Positions 54,091 to 61,551 of a DNA stretch of 64,000 nt are shown one piece after another (the first letter of the stretch is position 1; each line of letters begins with the position of its first letter). Source of the stretch: an uncultured Bacteroidales bacterium. GTDB taxonomy: Bacteria; Bacteroidota; Bacteroidia; Bacteroidales; Bacteroidaceae. The stretch is taken from NCBI GenBank assembly GCA_902775375.1, contig CACYLU010000009.1:1-64000 (forward strand), given 5' to 3'. A program made the translations under genes and the position numbers. The notes beneath the pieces were generated by a model, which was not told the DNA's origin, made no database searches, and worked only from the letters and a program-made list of their open reading frames with translations.

Positions 54091-54107
54091 TTTATTGAAA
54101 TTGCGAT

Positions 54108-56576
54108 ATGAGAAAAGCATTGTTCCTATTGGCTGTGACATTGCCTTTGCTGGTCAATGCCCAACGCCAGGAAACCCTGTTGGAGAAAGGTTGGAAGTTC
54201 GTCAACCATGAAGTGGCTGATGCGTGGCAAACCGACTATAACGACAGCAATTGGCAGACGGTGACCGTTCCCCACGACTGGGCCATCTATGGTCCGTTCG
54301 ATGGCAACAACGATCGTCAGATGGTGGCTGTTGAGCAGGATGGTGAGAAAGAAGCCTCACGGAAGTCTGGTCGCACAGGTGGTTTGCCTTTCGTGGGCAT
54401 AGGGTGGTATCGCCACACCTTCGATGTACCGGCAGGCAAGCAGACATCACTGGTGTTCGACGGTGCCATGAGCGAGGCTCGCGTCTATGTCAACGGACAG
54501 GAAGCCATCTTCTGGCCCTACGGCTACAACTCGTTCTATTGCGACGTGACACCTTACATCCATGCCGATGGAAAGAACAATGTAGTGGCGGTCAGGTTAG
54601 AAAACCGTCCATCGTCCTCACGCTGGTACCCTGGTGCTGGCCTCTATCGCAATGTGCATGTGGTGACCACCGACAAGATTCATGTTCCAGTGTGGGGTAC
54701 GCACATCACTACCCCCTATGTAGGGCATGACTACGCCTCCGTGAGTTTGCGCATCTCGCTGAGCAACACCGAGCATCAGCAGATGGTTCGTTTCGTTACC
54801 GACATCATTTCTCCCGATGGCAAGACGGTAGCCACCAAAGACGATACCAAGATGGCACTCCACGACATCGCCTTCGGACAAAACTTCATTGTTGATCATC
54901 CACAACTATGGTCGCCCGAGACTCCTTATTTATATAAGGCACTCACCAAAATATTTGTCGATGGCAAGCAGGTAGATGAATACACCACCCGTTTCGGCAT
55001 CCGCAACATCGAGTATGTGCCCGAGAAAGGTTTCTTCCTCAACGGCCAGCTGCGTAAGTTCCAGGGCGTGTGCAACCACCACGACCTCGGACCTTTAGGT
55101 TCGGCCATCAACAAAGCGGCCCTTCGCCGTCAGCTTACTCTGCTGAAAGACATGGGCTGCGATGCCATCCGTACTTCGCACAACATGCCTGCCCCCGAAT
55201 TGGTGGAGCTGTGCGACGAGATGGGTTTCATGATGATGGTAGAGCCTTTCGACGAATGGGACATGGCGAAGTGCGAGAACGGCTATCACCGTTTCTTCAA
55301 TGAATGGGCTGAACGCGACATGGTGAACATGGTGCAGCACTATCGCAACAACCCCAGTGTGGTGATGTGGAGCATCGGCAACGAAGTGCCCAACCAGCGT
55401 GACCCCGAGAGCTACAAGACATTGGCTTTCTTGCAGGACATCTGCCATCGCCTCGACCCCACTCGCCCAGTAACGGTGGGCATCGACCAGGCCGACAACT
55501 CCCTGCACAACGGCTTTGCCGCCACCATCGACATCCCTGGTTTCAACTATCGTCTGCCCTTCTACCAAGAGGCCTACGACATTCTGCCACAAGGCTTGGT
55601 ATTGGGTTCAGAGACAGCATCTACCGTCAGCTCTCGAGGGGTGTATAAGTTCCCAGTCGAACTGAAGAAAGGGGCTGTCTATCCCGATATGCAGTCTTCA
55701 GGCTATGACACCGAAGCATGCCCGTGGTCCAATATCCCCGATCTGGATTTCGCTATGGCTGATGACAACGTGTGGGAAATCGGACAATTCGTGTGGACAG
55801 GCTTCGACTACTTGGGTGAGCCTACGCCCTACTACGACAACTGGCCCTCACACAGCTCATACTTCGGTATCATCGACTTGGCATCCCTCCCCAAAGACCG
55901 CTACTACTTGTATCGCAGCATTTGGAACAAGCGTGAGAGCACTTTGCACATCCTGCCCCACTGGACATGGAAAGACCGCAAGGAGCAAGTCACTCCTGTA
56001 TATGTATATACCAGCTATCCCGAGGCAGAGCTATTTATCAACGGCAAGAGCCAGGGCCGCCAGCACAAATGGTCGGCAGCAGAGGCCAAAGCCCAGGCAG
56101 CAGCTTTGGGCGAGAAAGCCGTGATGCACCGCTATCGTCTGATGTGGGAAGATGTGAAATACGAACCTGGTGAGGTGAAAGTAGTGGCGTATGACGCCAA
56201 CGGCAACAAAGCCGAGGAGAAAGTGATTCGCACGGCTGGCAAGCCCCATCACTTGCAACTACAGGTGGATAGGAAGCAGCTTACAGCCGATGGCAAAGAT
56301 CTAGCATATATTACCGTGAGCGTGGTAGATAAAGACGGCAACCTCTGTCCTGACGATGGCAGAGAGGTGACCTTCAAGGTAAGTGGTGCCGGCACCTTCC
56401 GTGCTGCAGCCAATGGCGACGGTTCATGCCTTGATCTCTTCCACCTGCCTCATATGCATGCTTTTGCCGGACAACTCACGGCCATCGTACAGAGCAGCGA
56501 GCAGGCTGGCAGCATCACGCTGCAAGCCACAGCCAAAGGCTTGAAGCCCGGAAGTATTACTTTGCAAACAAAGTAA
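54108..56576 (+). CDS. GH2 beta-galactosidase-like enzyme, exported
   Basis: 822 residues. Signal peptide MRKALFLLAVTLPLLVNA. GH2 sugar-binding domain (VPHDWAIYGPF, about 55-65), an Ig-like domain, then the TIM barrel with the acid/base Glu in SIGNEVPNQ (about 425) and the nucleophile Glu in VLGSETAST (about 499). C-terminal DUF4982/Ig-like modules (about 625-820). Acts on beta-galactosides. It is 17 bp after GH106 and probably works with it on the same glycan. Confidence 0.92.
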   Translation: MRKALFLLAVTLPLLVNAQRQETLLEKGWKFVNHEVADAWQTDYNDSNWQTVTVPHDWAIYGPFDGNNDRQMVAVEQDGEKEASRKSGRTGGLPFVGIGWYRHTFDVPAGKQTSLVFDGAMSEARVYVNGQEAIFWPYGYNSFYCDVTPYIHADGKNNVVAVRLENRPSSSRWYPGAGLYRNVHVVTTDKIHVPVWGTHITTPYVGHDYASVSLRISLSNTEHQQMVRFVTDIISPDGKTVATKDDTKMALHDIAFGQNFIVDHPQLWSPETPYLYKALTKIFVDGKQVDEYTTRFGIRNIEYVPEKGFFLNGQLRKFQGVCNHHDLGPLGSAINKAALRRQLTLLKDMGCDAIRTSHNMPAPELVELCDEMGFMMMVEPFDEWDMAKCENGYHRFFNEWAERDMVNMVQHYRNNPSVVMWSIGNEVPNQRDPESYKTLAFLQDICHRLDPTRPVTVGIDQADNSLHNGFAATIDIPGFNYRLPFYQEAYDILPQGLVLGSETASTVSSRGVYKFPVELKKGAVYPDMQSSGYDTEACPWSNIPDLDFAMADDNVWEIGQFVWTGFDYLGEPTPYYDNWPSHSSYFGIIDLASLPKDRYYLYRSIWNKRESTLHILPHWTWKDRKEQVTPVYVYTSYPEAELFINGKSQGRQHKWSAAEAKAQAAALGEKAVMHRYRLMWEDVKYEPGEVKVVAYDANGNKAEEKVIRTAGKPHHLQLQVDRKQLTADGKDLAYITVSVVDKDGNLCPDDGREVTFKVSGAGTFRAAANGDGSCLDLFHLPHMHAFAGQLTAIVQSSEQAGSITLQATAKGLKPGSITLQTK

Positions 56577-56579
56577 TAC
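56554..56579. repeat. Hairpin across the GH2 stop codon
   Basis: GTATTACTTTG (56554-56564), loop CAAA, and its exact complement CAAAGTAATAC (56569-56579). It contains the TAA stop. No T run follows, so it is more likely an mRNA end-protecting hairpin than a terminator. Confidence 0.5.
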
Positions 56580-56953
56580 CTTCGATTTTAGAAATTACAT
56601 AGTTCAAGAGCATAGCTCAGTTCTTGCACTATACTAATACTTGAGACAGGTAGTTTTGTAAGACCTTCGATATTCGAAACATTGCATAGTTCAAGAGTAT
56701 CGTTCAGCTCTTGAACTATGCCAATAGTTGAGACAAGTAGTTTTGTAAAACTTCCGTTATTCGAGACATTGCATAGTTCAAAAGCATAATCGGAGAGGCG
56801 TTAAGATTTTATGAAGATTTTGCGTGAAAGGGAAAATCAAATAAGAGTCGCGAAGCGCTCGTCTATTTTCCCTTAGCAAAAGCAAAATAAAATTAGCCTC
56901 GGAGGTTCAGCTCTTGAACTATGCCAATAGTTGAGACAAATCGTTTTACAAAA
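56578..56953. repeat. Tandem hairpin repeats, period about 86 bp
   Basis: Three units start near 56578, 56663 and 56750. Unit 2 holds a perfect 14-bp inverted repeat, GCATAGTTCAAGAG with CTCTTGAACTATGC; units 1 and 3 have diverged versions. Unit 3 is interrupted at 56791-56904 by another repeat and then continues (GCTCTTGAACTATGCC). The stretch holds no gene. Confidence 0.8.
56791..56904. repeat. MITE-like palindromic element, copy 1
   Basis: A 114-bp insertion that begins CGGAGAGGCGTTAAG and ends TTAGCCTCGGAG (imperfect terminal inverted repeats around GAGGC). Inside, AAGGGAAAAT pairs with ATTTTCCCTT around a GAGTCGCGAAGCGCTC core. An inverted copy with a near-identical 60-bp core is at 60071-60181. 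It sits in the loop of a tandem-repeat hairpin. Confidence 0.75.
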
Positions 56954-57709
56954 CTACACTTCAATCATCAGCTCCACTGGACAATGGTCAGAGCCAAAGA
57001 TGTCGCTATGGATGCGAGCCCCCACCAACTTCTCATCCAGCCGCTTCGAAGTCAGGAAGTAATCAATACGCCACCCAGCATTCTTCTCACGCGCATGGAA
57101 ACGATAGCTCCACCACGAATACTGGTTCGCCATGTCAGGATAGAAATAGCGGAAGGTGTCCGTAAAGCCACTCCCTAACAGCACCGTCATCTTCTGTCGC
57201 TCCTCATCCGTAAACCCCGCATTGCGACGGTTCGTCTTAGGATTGCGCAAGTCAATCTCCTCATGCGCCACATTCATGTCGCCACACACAATCACCGGCT
57301 TCTTCGCATCCAGTGCCAAGAGATAGTTGCGGAAATCATCCTCCCACCTCATGCGGTAATCCAGTCGACGCAGTTCATCCTGCGAGTTAGGCGTATAAAC
57401 CGTCACCAAGAAGAAGTCAGGCATCTCCAGTGTTATCACACGCCCCTCATGGTCATGCTCTTCAATGCCCAATCCGTAGGTCACCGCCACCGGTTCATGC
57501 CTTGAATAGATGGCAGTACCCGAATACCCCTTCTTCTCGGCATAGTTCCAATAAGAGCGATAGCCCTCGAACTCCAGATCCAGTTGCCCCTCCTGCATCT
57601 TCGTCTCCTGCAGGCAGAAAAAGTCAGCGTCCAATGCCTTGAAAGCATCGGCAAACCCTTTGTCGGCACAGGCCCTCAGCCCGTTCACGTTCCAAGAAAT
57701 CAGTTTCAT
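56954..57709 (-). CDS. xth: Exodeoxyribonuclease III
   Basis: 251 residues from the ATG at 57709 (MKLISWNVNGLRACADKGF). LQETKMQEG, VCGDMNVAHEEIDL, and GSDHCPVELMI are the endonuclease/exonuclease/phosphatase fold signatures of ExoA/Xth. Repairs abasic sites and 3' ends. Upstream lie three 7-bp TTATCAA repeats (57714-57734). Confidence 0.95.
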   Translation of the reverse strand: MKLISWNVNGLRACADKGFADAFKALDADFFCLQETKMQEGQLDLEFEGYRSYWNYAEKKGYSGTAIYSRHEPVAVTYGLGIEEHDHEGRVITLEMPDFFLVTVYTPNSQDELRRLDYRMRWEDDFRNYLLALDAKKPVIVCGDMNVAHEEIDLRNPKTNRRNAGFTDEERQKMTVLLGSGFTDTFRYFYPDMANQYSWWSYRFHAREKNAGWRIDYFLTSKRLDEKLVGARIHSDIFGSDHCPVELMIEV

Positions 57710-57735
57710 CATATTATCAATTATCAATTATCAAT

Positions 57736-58197
57736 TCAAAAATTCAACCCATAGTTGTGTTTCACCTCACTCATCACAAACATGCTCTCCACCGAGCCCA
57801 GGCTCTCTATCGCCCCCAGCTTGTTGATGAGGAACTCATTATAAGCCTTCATGTCCGTGGCATGAATCTTCAGCAAGTAGTCAGTGGTGCCCGACACATT
57901 GTAGCACTCCGTCACCTCGGGCAACTCCTGCACCATCTGCATGAAGTCCTTGGCAATATCACGGTTCATGCGCTTCAGCTTCACGTTGCAGAACACGATG
58001 AAGCCCTGGTTCAGCTTCTCCGCATCCAGCACGGCAATATATTTCTTGATATAGCCATTGCCCTCCAAGCGTTTCAGACGCTCATACACAGGCGTTGACG
58101 ACAGGCTCACCTTGCTGGCCAGCTCCTTGATGGTCAGTCGTCCGTTCTCCTGTAATACCCGCAAAATCTGCAGGTCTGTCCTATCTAAAGTATCCAT
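57736..58197 (-). CDS. Lrp/AsnC-family transcriptional regulator
   Basis: 153 residues from the ATG at 58197 (MDTLDRTDLQILRVLQENGR). HTH domain 1-60 (IKELASKVSLSSTPVYERLKRL) and a C-terminal RAM ligand-binding domain (VTECYNVSGTTDYLLKI). It responds to amino acids. Divergent to metY across a 174-bp promoter region, so it may control sulfur amino acid synthesis; this is inference. -7 box TATATTTG at the complement of 58266-58273. Confidence 0.92.
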   Translation of the reverse strand: MDTLDRTDLQILRVLQENGRLTIKELASKVSLSSTPVYERLKRLEGNGYIKKYIAVLDAEKLNQGFIVFCNVKLKRMNRDIAKDFMQMVQELPEVTECYNVSGTTDYLLKIHATDMKAYNEFLINKLGAIESLGSVESMFVMSEVKHNYGLNF

Positions 58198-58265
58198 AAA
58201 GAAGATTTTTCTGCCAGTGCGCCCATTATCGAGCCACTTGTAGCACATTATTCTATTTCAATTCG

Positions 58266-58333
58266 CAAATATAGAAACATTTTCTGACTTTTCAAAAATA
58301 TTTGTTCGATATATCCAAACTGCATTAACTTTG
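58266..58333. promoter_or_regulatory. Divergent lrp/metY promoters
   Basis: Minus strand TATATTTG (58266-58273) for lrp. Plus strand TTTG (58301-58304) and TAACTTTG (58326-58333), spaced 21 bp, for metY. No SAM riboswitch is seen. Confidence 0.6.
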
Positions 58334-58371
58334 CAGCAGAAAAATTAATAAAAACTAAAAACAATACGATT

Positions 58372-59661
58372 ATGGCAACAACAAAAAATTACCGTTTTGA
58401 GACCCTCCAGCTGCATGTAGGCCAGGAGCAGGCCGACCCCACTACCGATTCACGCGCGGTACCTATTTACCAGACCACCTCTTACGTATTCCGCAACTCC
58501 CAGCATGCAGCCGACCGCTTCGGTCTGCGCGATGCCGGCAATATCTACGGTCGCCTCACCAACACCACCCAGGGTGTTTTTGAAGAGCGCATAGCCGCAT
58601 TGGAAGGAGGCGTGGCAGCATTGGCCGTGGCCAGTGGAGCTGCCGCCATCACCTATTCCCTGCAGAATGTGGCCCATGCAGGCGACCACATCATTGCCGC
58701 CGACAACCTCTATGGCGGCACGTTCAACCTCATTGAGCACACCCTCACCACCCAGGGCATCAGCTCCACCATTGTCAACCCCAGCGATTTCGCTGCCGTC
58801 GATGCCGCCTTCCGTCCCAACACCAAGGCCATCATCGTCGAGACCTTCGGCAACCCCAATGCCAGTGTCACCAATATCGACCGCATTGCCGAGATTGCCC
58901 ATCAGCACAACACCATCTTAATTGTTGACAATACATTCGCAACACCCTATATCTTCCGTCCGTTAGAACATGGAGCCGACGTCGTTGTAGAGTCCGCCAC
59001 CAAGTTCATTGGCGGTCATGGTAGCACCCTGGGCGGTGTCATCATCGACGGCGGCAAGTTCGACTGGCTGGCCCATGCCGACAAGTACCCCACCTTAGGT
59101 CAGCCCGACCCCAGCTATCATGGTGCCATCTTTGCCCAGGTGGCAGGCCCTGCCGCCTTTGTCACCCGCATCCGTGCCGTCATCCTGCGCGACACCGGTG
59201 CCTGCATCGCCCCCCTCAGTGCATGGATTCTGCTGCAGAGTTTAGAGACCCTGTCCTTGCGTGTAGAGCGTCATGTATCCAATGCCCTGAAGGTAGTAGA
59301 GTTCCTGAGCCGTCACCCCAAGGTAGCCAAGGTGAACCACCCCTCGCTGCCCGACCATCCAGACCACAATCTATATACCCAGTTGTTCCCCCACGGCGCA
59401 GGCTCCATCTTTACCTTCGAGATCAAGGGCGGTCAGGAGGCAGCTTGGAAGTTCATCGACAAACTGCAGATCTTCTCTTTGCTGGCCAATGTGGCAGATG
59501 TGAAGAGTCTGGTCATCCATCCAGCCACCACCACCCATTCTCAGCTGAGTGCCGAGGAGTTGGAGGCGCAGCACATCTACCCCTCCACCATCCGATTAAG
59601 TATTGGCACAGAACATATTGACGATATTATAGAAGACTTGAGCCAAGCATTGGAAGATTGA
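58372..59661 (+). CDS. metY: O-acetylhomoserine sulfhydrylase
   Basis: 429 residues of the Cys/Met metabolism PLP family. ETLQLHVGQEQADPTT, YGRLTNTTQGVFEERIAALEGG, the PLP Lys in VESATKFIGGHG (about 208) and the long MetY-type insert (HADKYPTLGQPDPSYHG). Makes homocysteine from O-acetylhomoserine and sulfide. Length and the insert separate it from shorter MetB/MetC. Divergent to the Lrp-type gene. Confidence 0.94.
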   Translation: MATTKNYRFETLQLHVGQEQADPTTDSRAVPIYQTTSYVFRNSQHAADRFGLRDAGNIYGRLTNTTQGVFEERIAALEGGVAALAVASGAAAITYSLQNVAHAGDHIIAADNLYGGTFNLIEHTLTTQGISSTIVNPSDFAAVDAAFRPNTKAIIVETFGNPNASVTNIDRIAEIAHQHNTILIVDNTFATPYIFRPLEHGADVVVESATKFIGGHGSTLGGVIIDGGKFDWLAHADKYPTLGQPDPSYHGAIFAQVAGPAAFVTRIRAVILRDTGACIAPLSAWILLQSLETLSLRVERHVSNALKVVEFLSRHPKVAKVNHPSLPDHPDHNLYTQLFPHGAGSIFTFEIKGGQEAAWKFIDKLQIFSLLANVADVKSLVIHPATTTHSQLSAEELEAQHIYPSTIRLSIGTEHIDDIIEDLSQALED

Positions 59662-59762
59662 CGAAGAGTAACATAATGACACACGACAAAACTGTTATTC
59701 AATTTTCTTTCGTAGTATTAGTTAATAAGGTAAAAAGATTTTCAATGTCAATCATTCATGAG

Positions 59763-59802
59763 AAAACCCCTACCGTGATGGCAGGGGTTTTTCTATTTTC
59801 AT
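59763..59802 (+). terminator. Intrinsic terminator downstream of metY
   Basis: AAAACCCCT (59763-59771) with AGGGGTTTT (59783-59791), then TTCTATTTTC. About 100 bp after the metY stop; the convergent smalltalk gene on the other side can use it too. Confidence 0.65.
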
Positions 59803-59825
59803 ATATAGATAGGACCGTGTCCCAT
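59799..59825 (-). pseudogene. Duplicated smalltalk C-terminal fragment
   Basis: The minus strand reads MGHGPIYI and a stop, a second copy of the last residues of the smalltalk protein. A stop codon closes the frame a few codons upstream. The shared 14 bp (ATGGGACACGGTCC) lies 65 bp from the first copy. Confidence 0.45.
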
Positions 59826-59863
59826 ACTTCTCGAAATATTTTTCTATAAAAATATTCCCTTTT

Positions 59864-59980
59864 TTAGAAATATACTGGACCGTGTCCCATGCAGCTCGTA
59901 GTGCTGATAGCTGTCAGTGCAGCCGTTAATACCGATATTGCTAATTGAATAACGGATTTCCAAAAATCTTTGTTTTTCAT
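59864..59980 (-). CDS. Smalltalk micro-protein
   Basis: 38 residues: MKNKDFWKSVIQLAISVLT, then AALTAISTTSCMGHGPVYF. A short basic start, one hydrophobic helix and a TSCM end are the marks of the Bacteroidetes smalltalk family, whose function is unknown. It usually sits with an HU-like gene and an amidase; neither is found intact here. The C-terminal GHGPVYF extension is longer than the family's usual end. Copy 2 of the MITE-like repeat lies about 90 bp upstream and may have separated it from its old operon. Confidence 0.78.
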   Translation of the reverse strand: MKNKDFWKSVIQLAISVLTAALTAISTTSCMGHGPVYF

Positions 59981-60070
59981 TGTTTTCTTAGTTTAGGTTG
60001 ATATTAATGTTCTTTTTCTTTGTCTTAACACAAAGAAAAGAACCAAAAAGAAAAGTCAAGGGCTGATGCT

Positions 60071-60181
60071 TCGAGGCTAATTTTCTTTTGATTTTGCTAA
60101 GGGAAAATAGACGAGCGCTTCGCGACTCTTATTGGATTTTATCTTTAACGCCAAAACTTGAAATTTCTTAACGCCTCTCCG
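60071..60181. repeat. MITE-like palindromic element, copy 2 (inverted)
   Basis: The reverse complement of 56791-56904. The shared core GCTAAGGGAAAATAGACGAG, followed by CGCTTCGCGACTCTTATT, is identical; the end GAAATTTCTTAACGCCTCTCCG-type sequence is similar. The two copies flank xth-lrp-metY-smalltalk in opposite orientation. Confidence 0.75.
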
Positions 60182-60202
60182 TATATGCCTCCTATTCTTT
60201 AT

Positions 60203-60373
60203 TATAGTTCGTTGTTAATAGCTGCACAATTCATGCAGCGAATAGCAATCCAAATTCTTGAGATAGGCCGCAGAAACCGCAGCCTTATTCTCAATTGGCA
60301 ATTAGCTTCACCCAATCTCTTGATACAAGAATCATTCTGCCCACGCTGCTCAAAGAAGTCCCAATTTTTCATT
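60203..60373 (-). CDS. Possible 56-residue protein
   Basis: An open frame from the ATG at the complement of 60371-60373 (MKNWDFFEQRGQNDSCIKRL) to a TAA at the complement of 60203-60205. Arg-rich, with no domain. Its reality is doubtful. It may be a decayed piece of the locus that once included the smalltalk gene. Confidence 0.2.
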
Positions 60374-60436
60374 TAAATCAACATAAACATGTGCAGTTCT
60401 CCCAAGCACTAATACCCACCAGGAATCCCCCAGAAT

Positions 60437-60502
60437 GTTTAGCGGAAGCAAAAGGCGGGTTTAGCGGAAGTAAACCGCCAGTTTACTACTAGTAAGCGAT
60501 AG
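60437..60502. repeat. Three tandem 22-bp units, GTTTA-N7-(T/C)AA(A/G)-N6
   Basis: Units at 60437, 60459 and 60481: GTTTA-GCGGAAG-CAAA, GTTTA-GCGGAAG-TAAA and GTTTA-CTACTAG-TAAG, each followed by six variable bases. Same period and frame motif as 29787-29874. Confidence 0.6.
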
Positions 60503-60628
60503 GGCTGCTGGCGGCAGCATTTTGTAGCATATTTGTCAGAATGAGTATATGCGAGATATATAAGACAAATGTAATGTCGGTATGTTTGACTTATCCGATT
60601 GAGAATGGTCGTGTGTCATTTGTCAAGA

Positions 60629-60725
60629 GTGTCATTAAGATTTTCGGGATGAAAACTCTTCACTATAAATAAAAATATTTATAGTGGATCTAAAACATTC
60701 ATTTTTTCAAAATCCTTAATGACAC
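60629..60725. repeat. Nested palindrome in a gene-free stretch
   Basis: The outer arms GTGTCATTAAGATTTT (60629-60644) and AAAATCCTTAATGACAC (60709-60725) pair with one bulge. An inner perfect 11-bp hairpin, CACTATAAATA (60661-60671) with TATTTATAGTG (60676-60686), sits between them. Several ATGACA/TGTCAT copies surround it. The region 60503-61029 has no gene I can support. Confidence 0.65.
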
Positions 60726-61029
60726 AAATGACATATGACATTAATGACACAACCTTTTTTATTCATAAGTTCAAAACTGGATTATACCTGCTGCCTTTTA
60801 GTATAGAGTTTGAATTGTCATCAAATGTTAAATCTTCACCTTTGCAGAAAAATAAATCGACTTTCATAGTAGCGATGCAAATTATTGTCGTACCTTTGGG
60901 CCAATCTTTCAAAGAGAACGGCTGCGCGGCCTCCATAACTCTTTTCCAAGCCACCTTGGCATCGCGTTTCGAATTCGCACAATCATTTTTGGGGAAAAGA
61001 GAATTATTTACGCTAATCATTTTATTTAA

Positions 61030-61551
61030 ATGAAAGTTAAGTCAAGGAAGCAGCCTGTGGTACCTAAAATAGGTGTATGGTATCACCGCAAAGAAAAGTC
61101 GCTGTATGGAGGAGATCATCGCGTTTTCTACCTTTGCACACAAATAAATGAACAAAATCCTAACAAAGTGATGCTCTACTACTGCAAAAAGGGGATAATA
61201 AAAACCGTTTGGGCAGAAAGGGATGAACTAAGAGAGGCTTTCTGGCTGGTGACCAACAGGTTTCATCAGTTTTGCCTTTTGAAACTTAGGGAAATACTGA
61301 ATGGTAAACCAACTCAAGATGAACTGGTGGATGACCATTCTTTTCAACTTTATTTTGGCTTCAGCACACAATTCAGAGTTTATAGAGCTGGGAACGATCA
61401 GCGTGCCATAGACCAGTCTTATGATATCATCAACAAAAAAATAAAAGATGATAAAATGTCTCATGAAGAGAGGAAAAGTCTTATAATGAACCACAAGAAA
61501 CTGATTGACGAGTTCAACAAATCTCTCGAACATCACTTCATCGCATCATAG
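61030..61551 (+). CDS. Hypothetical protein
   Basis: 173 residues, soluble and basic. VWYHRKEKSLYGGDHRVFYL, KPTQDELVDDHSFQLYFGF and a helical C-terminus. No recognised domain. No -7 box was confidently placed. Its 3' end overlaps the convergent GH3/beta-lactamase gene by 19 bp. The region before it is repeat-rich, so it may be a left-over of an accessory locus. Confidence 0.55.
   Translation: MKVKSRKQPVVPKIGVWYHRKEKSLYGGDHRVFYLCTQINEQNPNKVMLYYCKKGIIKTVWAERDELREAFWLVTNRFHQFCLLKLREILNGKPTQDELVDDHSFQLYFGFSTQFRVYRAGNDQRAIDQSYDIINKKIKDDKMSHEERKSLIMNHKKLIDEFNKSLEHHFIAS

Noticed and set aside
57714-57734. Three TTATCAA repeats upstream of xth
   Set aside because: Short A/T-rich repeats of this kind are frequent between genes in this phylum; no special role is supported.
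58198-58371. SAM riboswitch in front of metY
   Set aside because: The leader from the predicted start to the ATG is only about 35 nt, too short for any known SAM riboswitch.
59658-59849. 63-residue plus-strand open frame after metY
   Set aside because: It runs through the terminator hairpin and the smalltalk-tail duplication, has no start context and resembles no protein family.
60719-61033. Opposing open frames of 104 (+) and 85 (-) residues
   Set aside because: They overlap each other, begin next to the palindrome and show no domain or promoter. The minus one (60763-61020) is slightly more protein-like but not enough to call.
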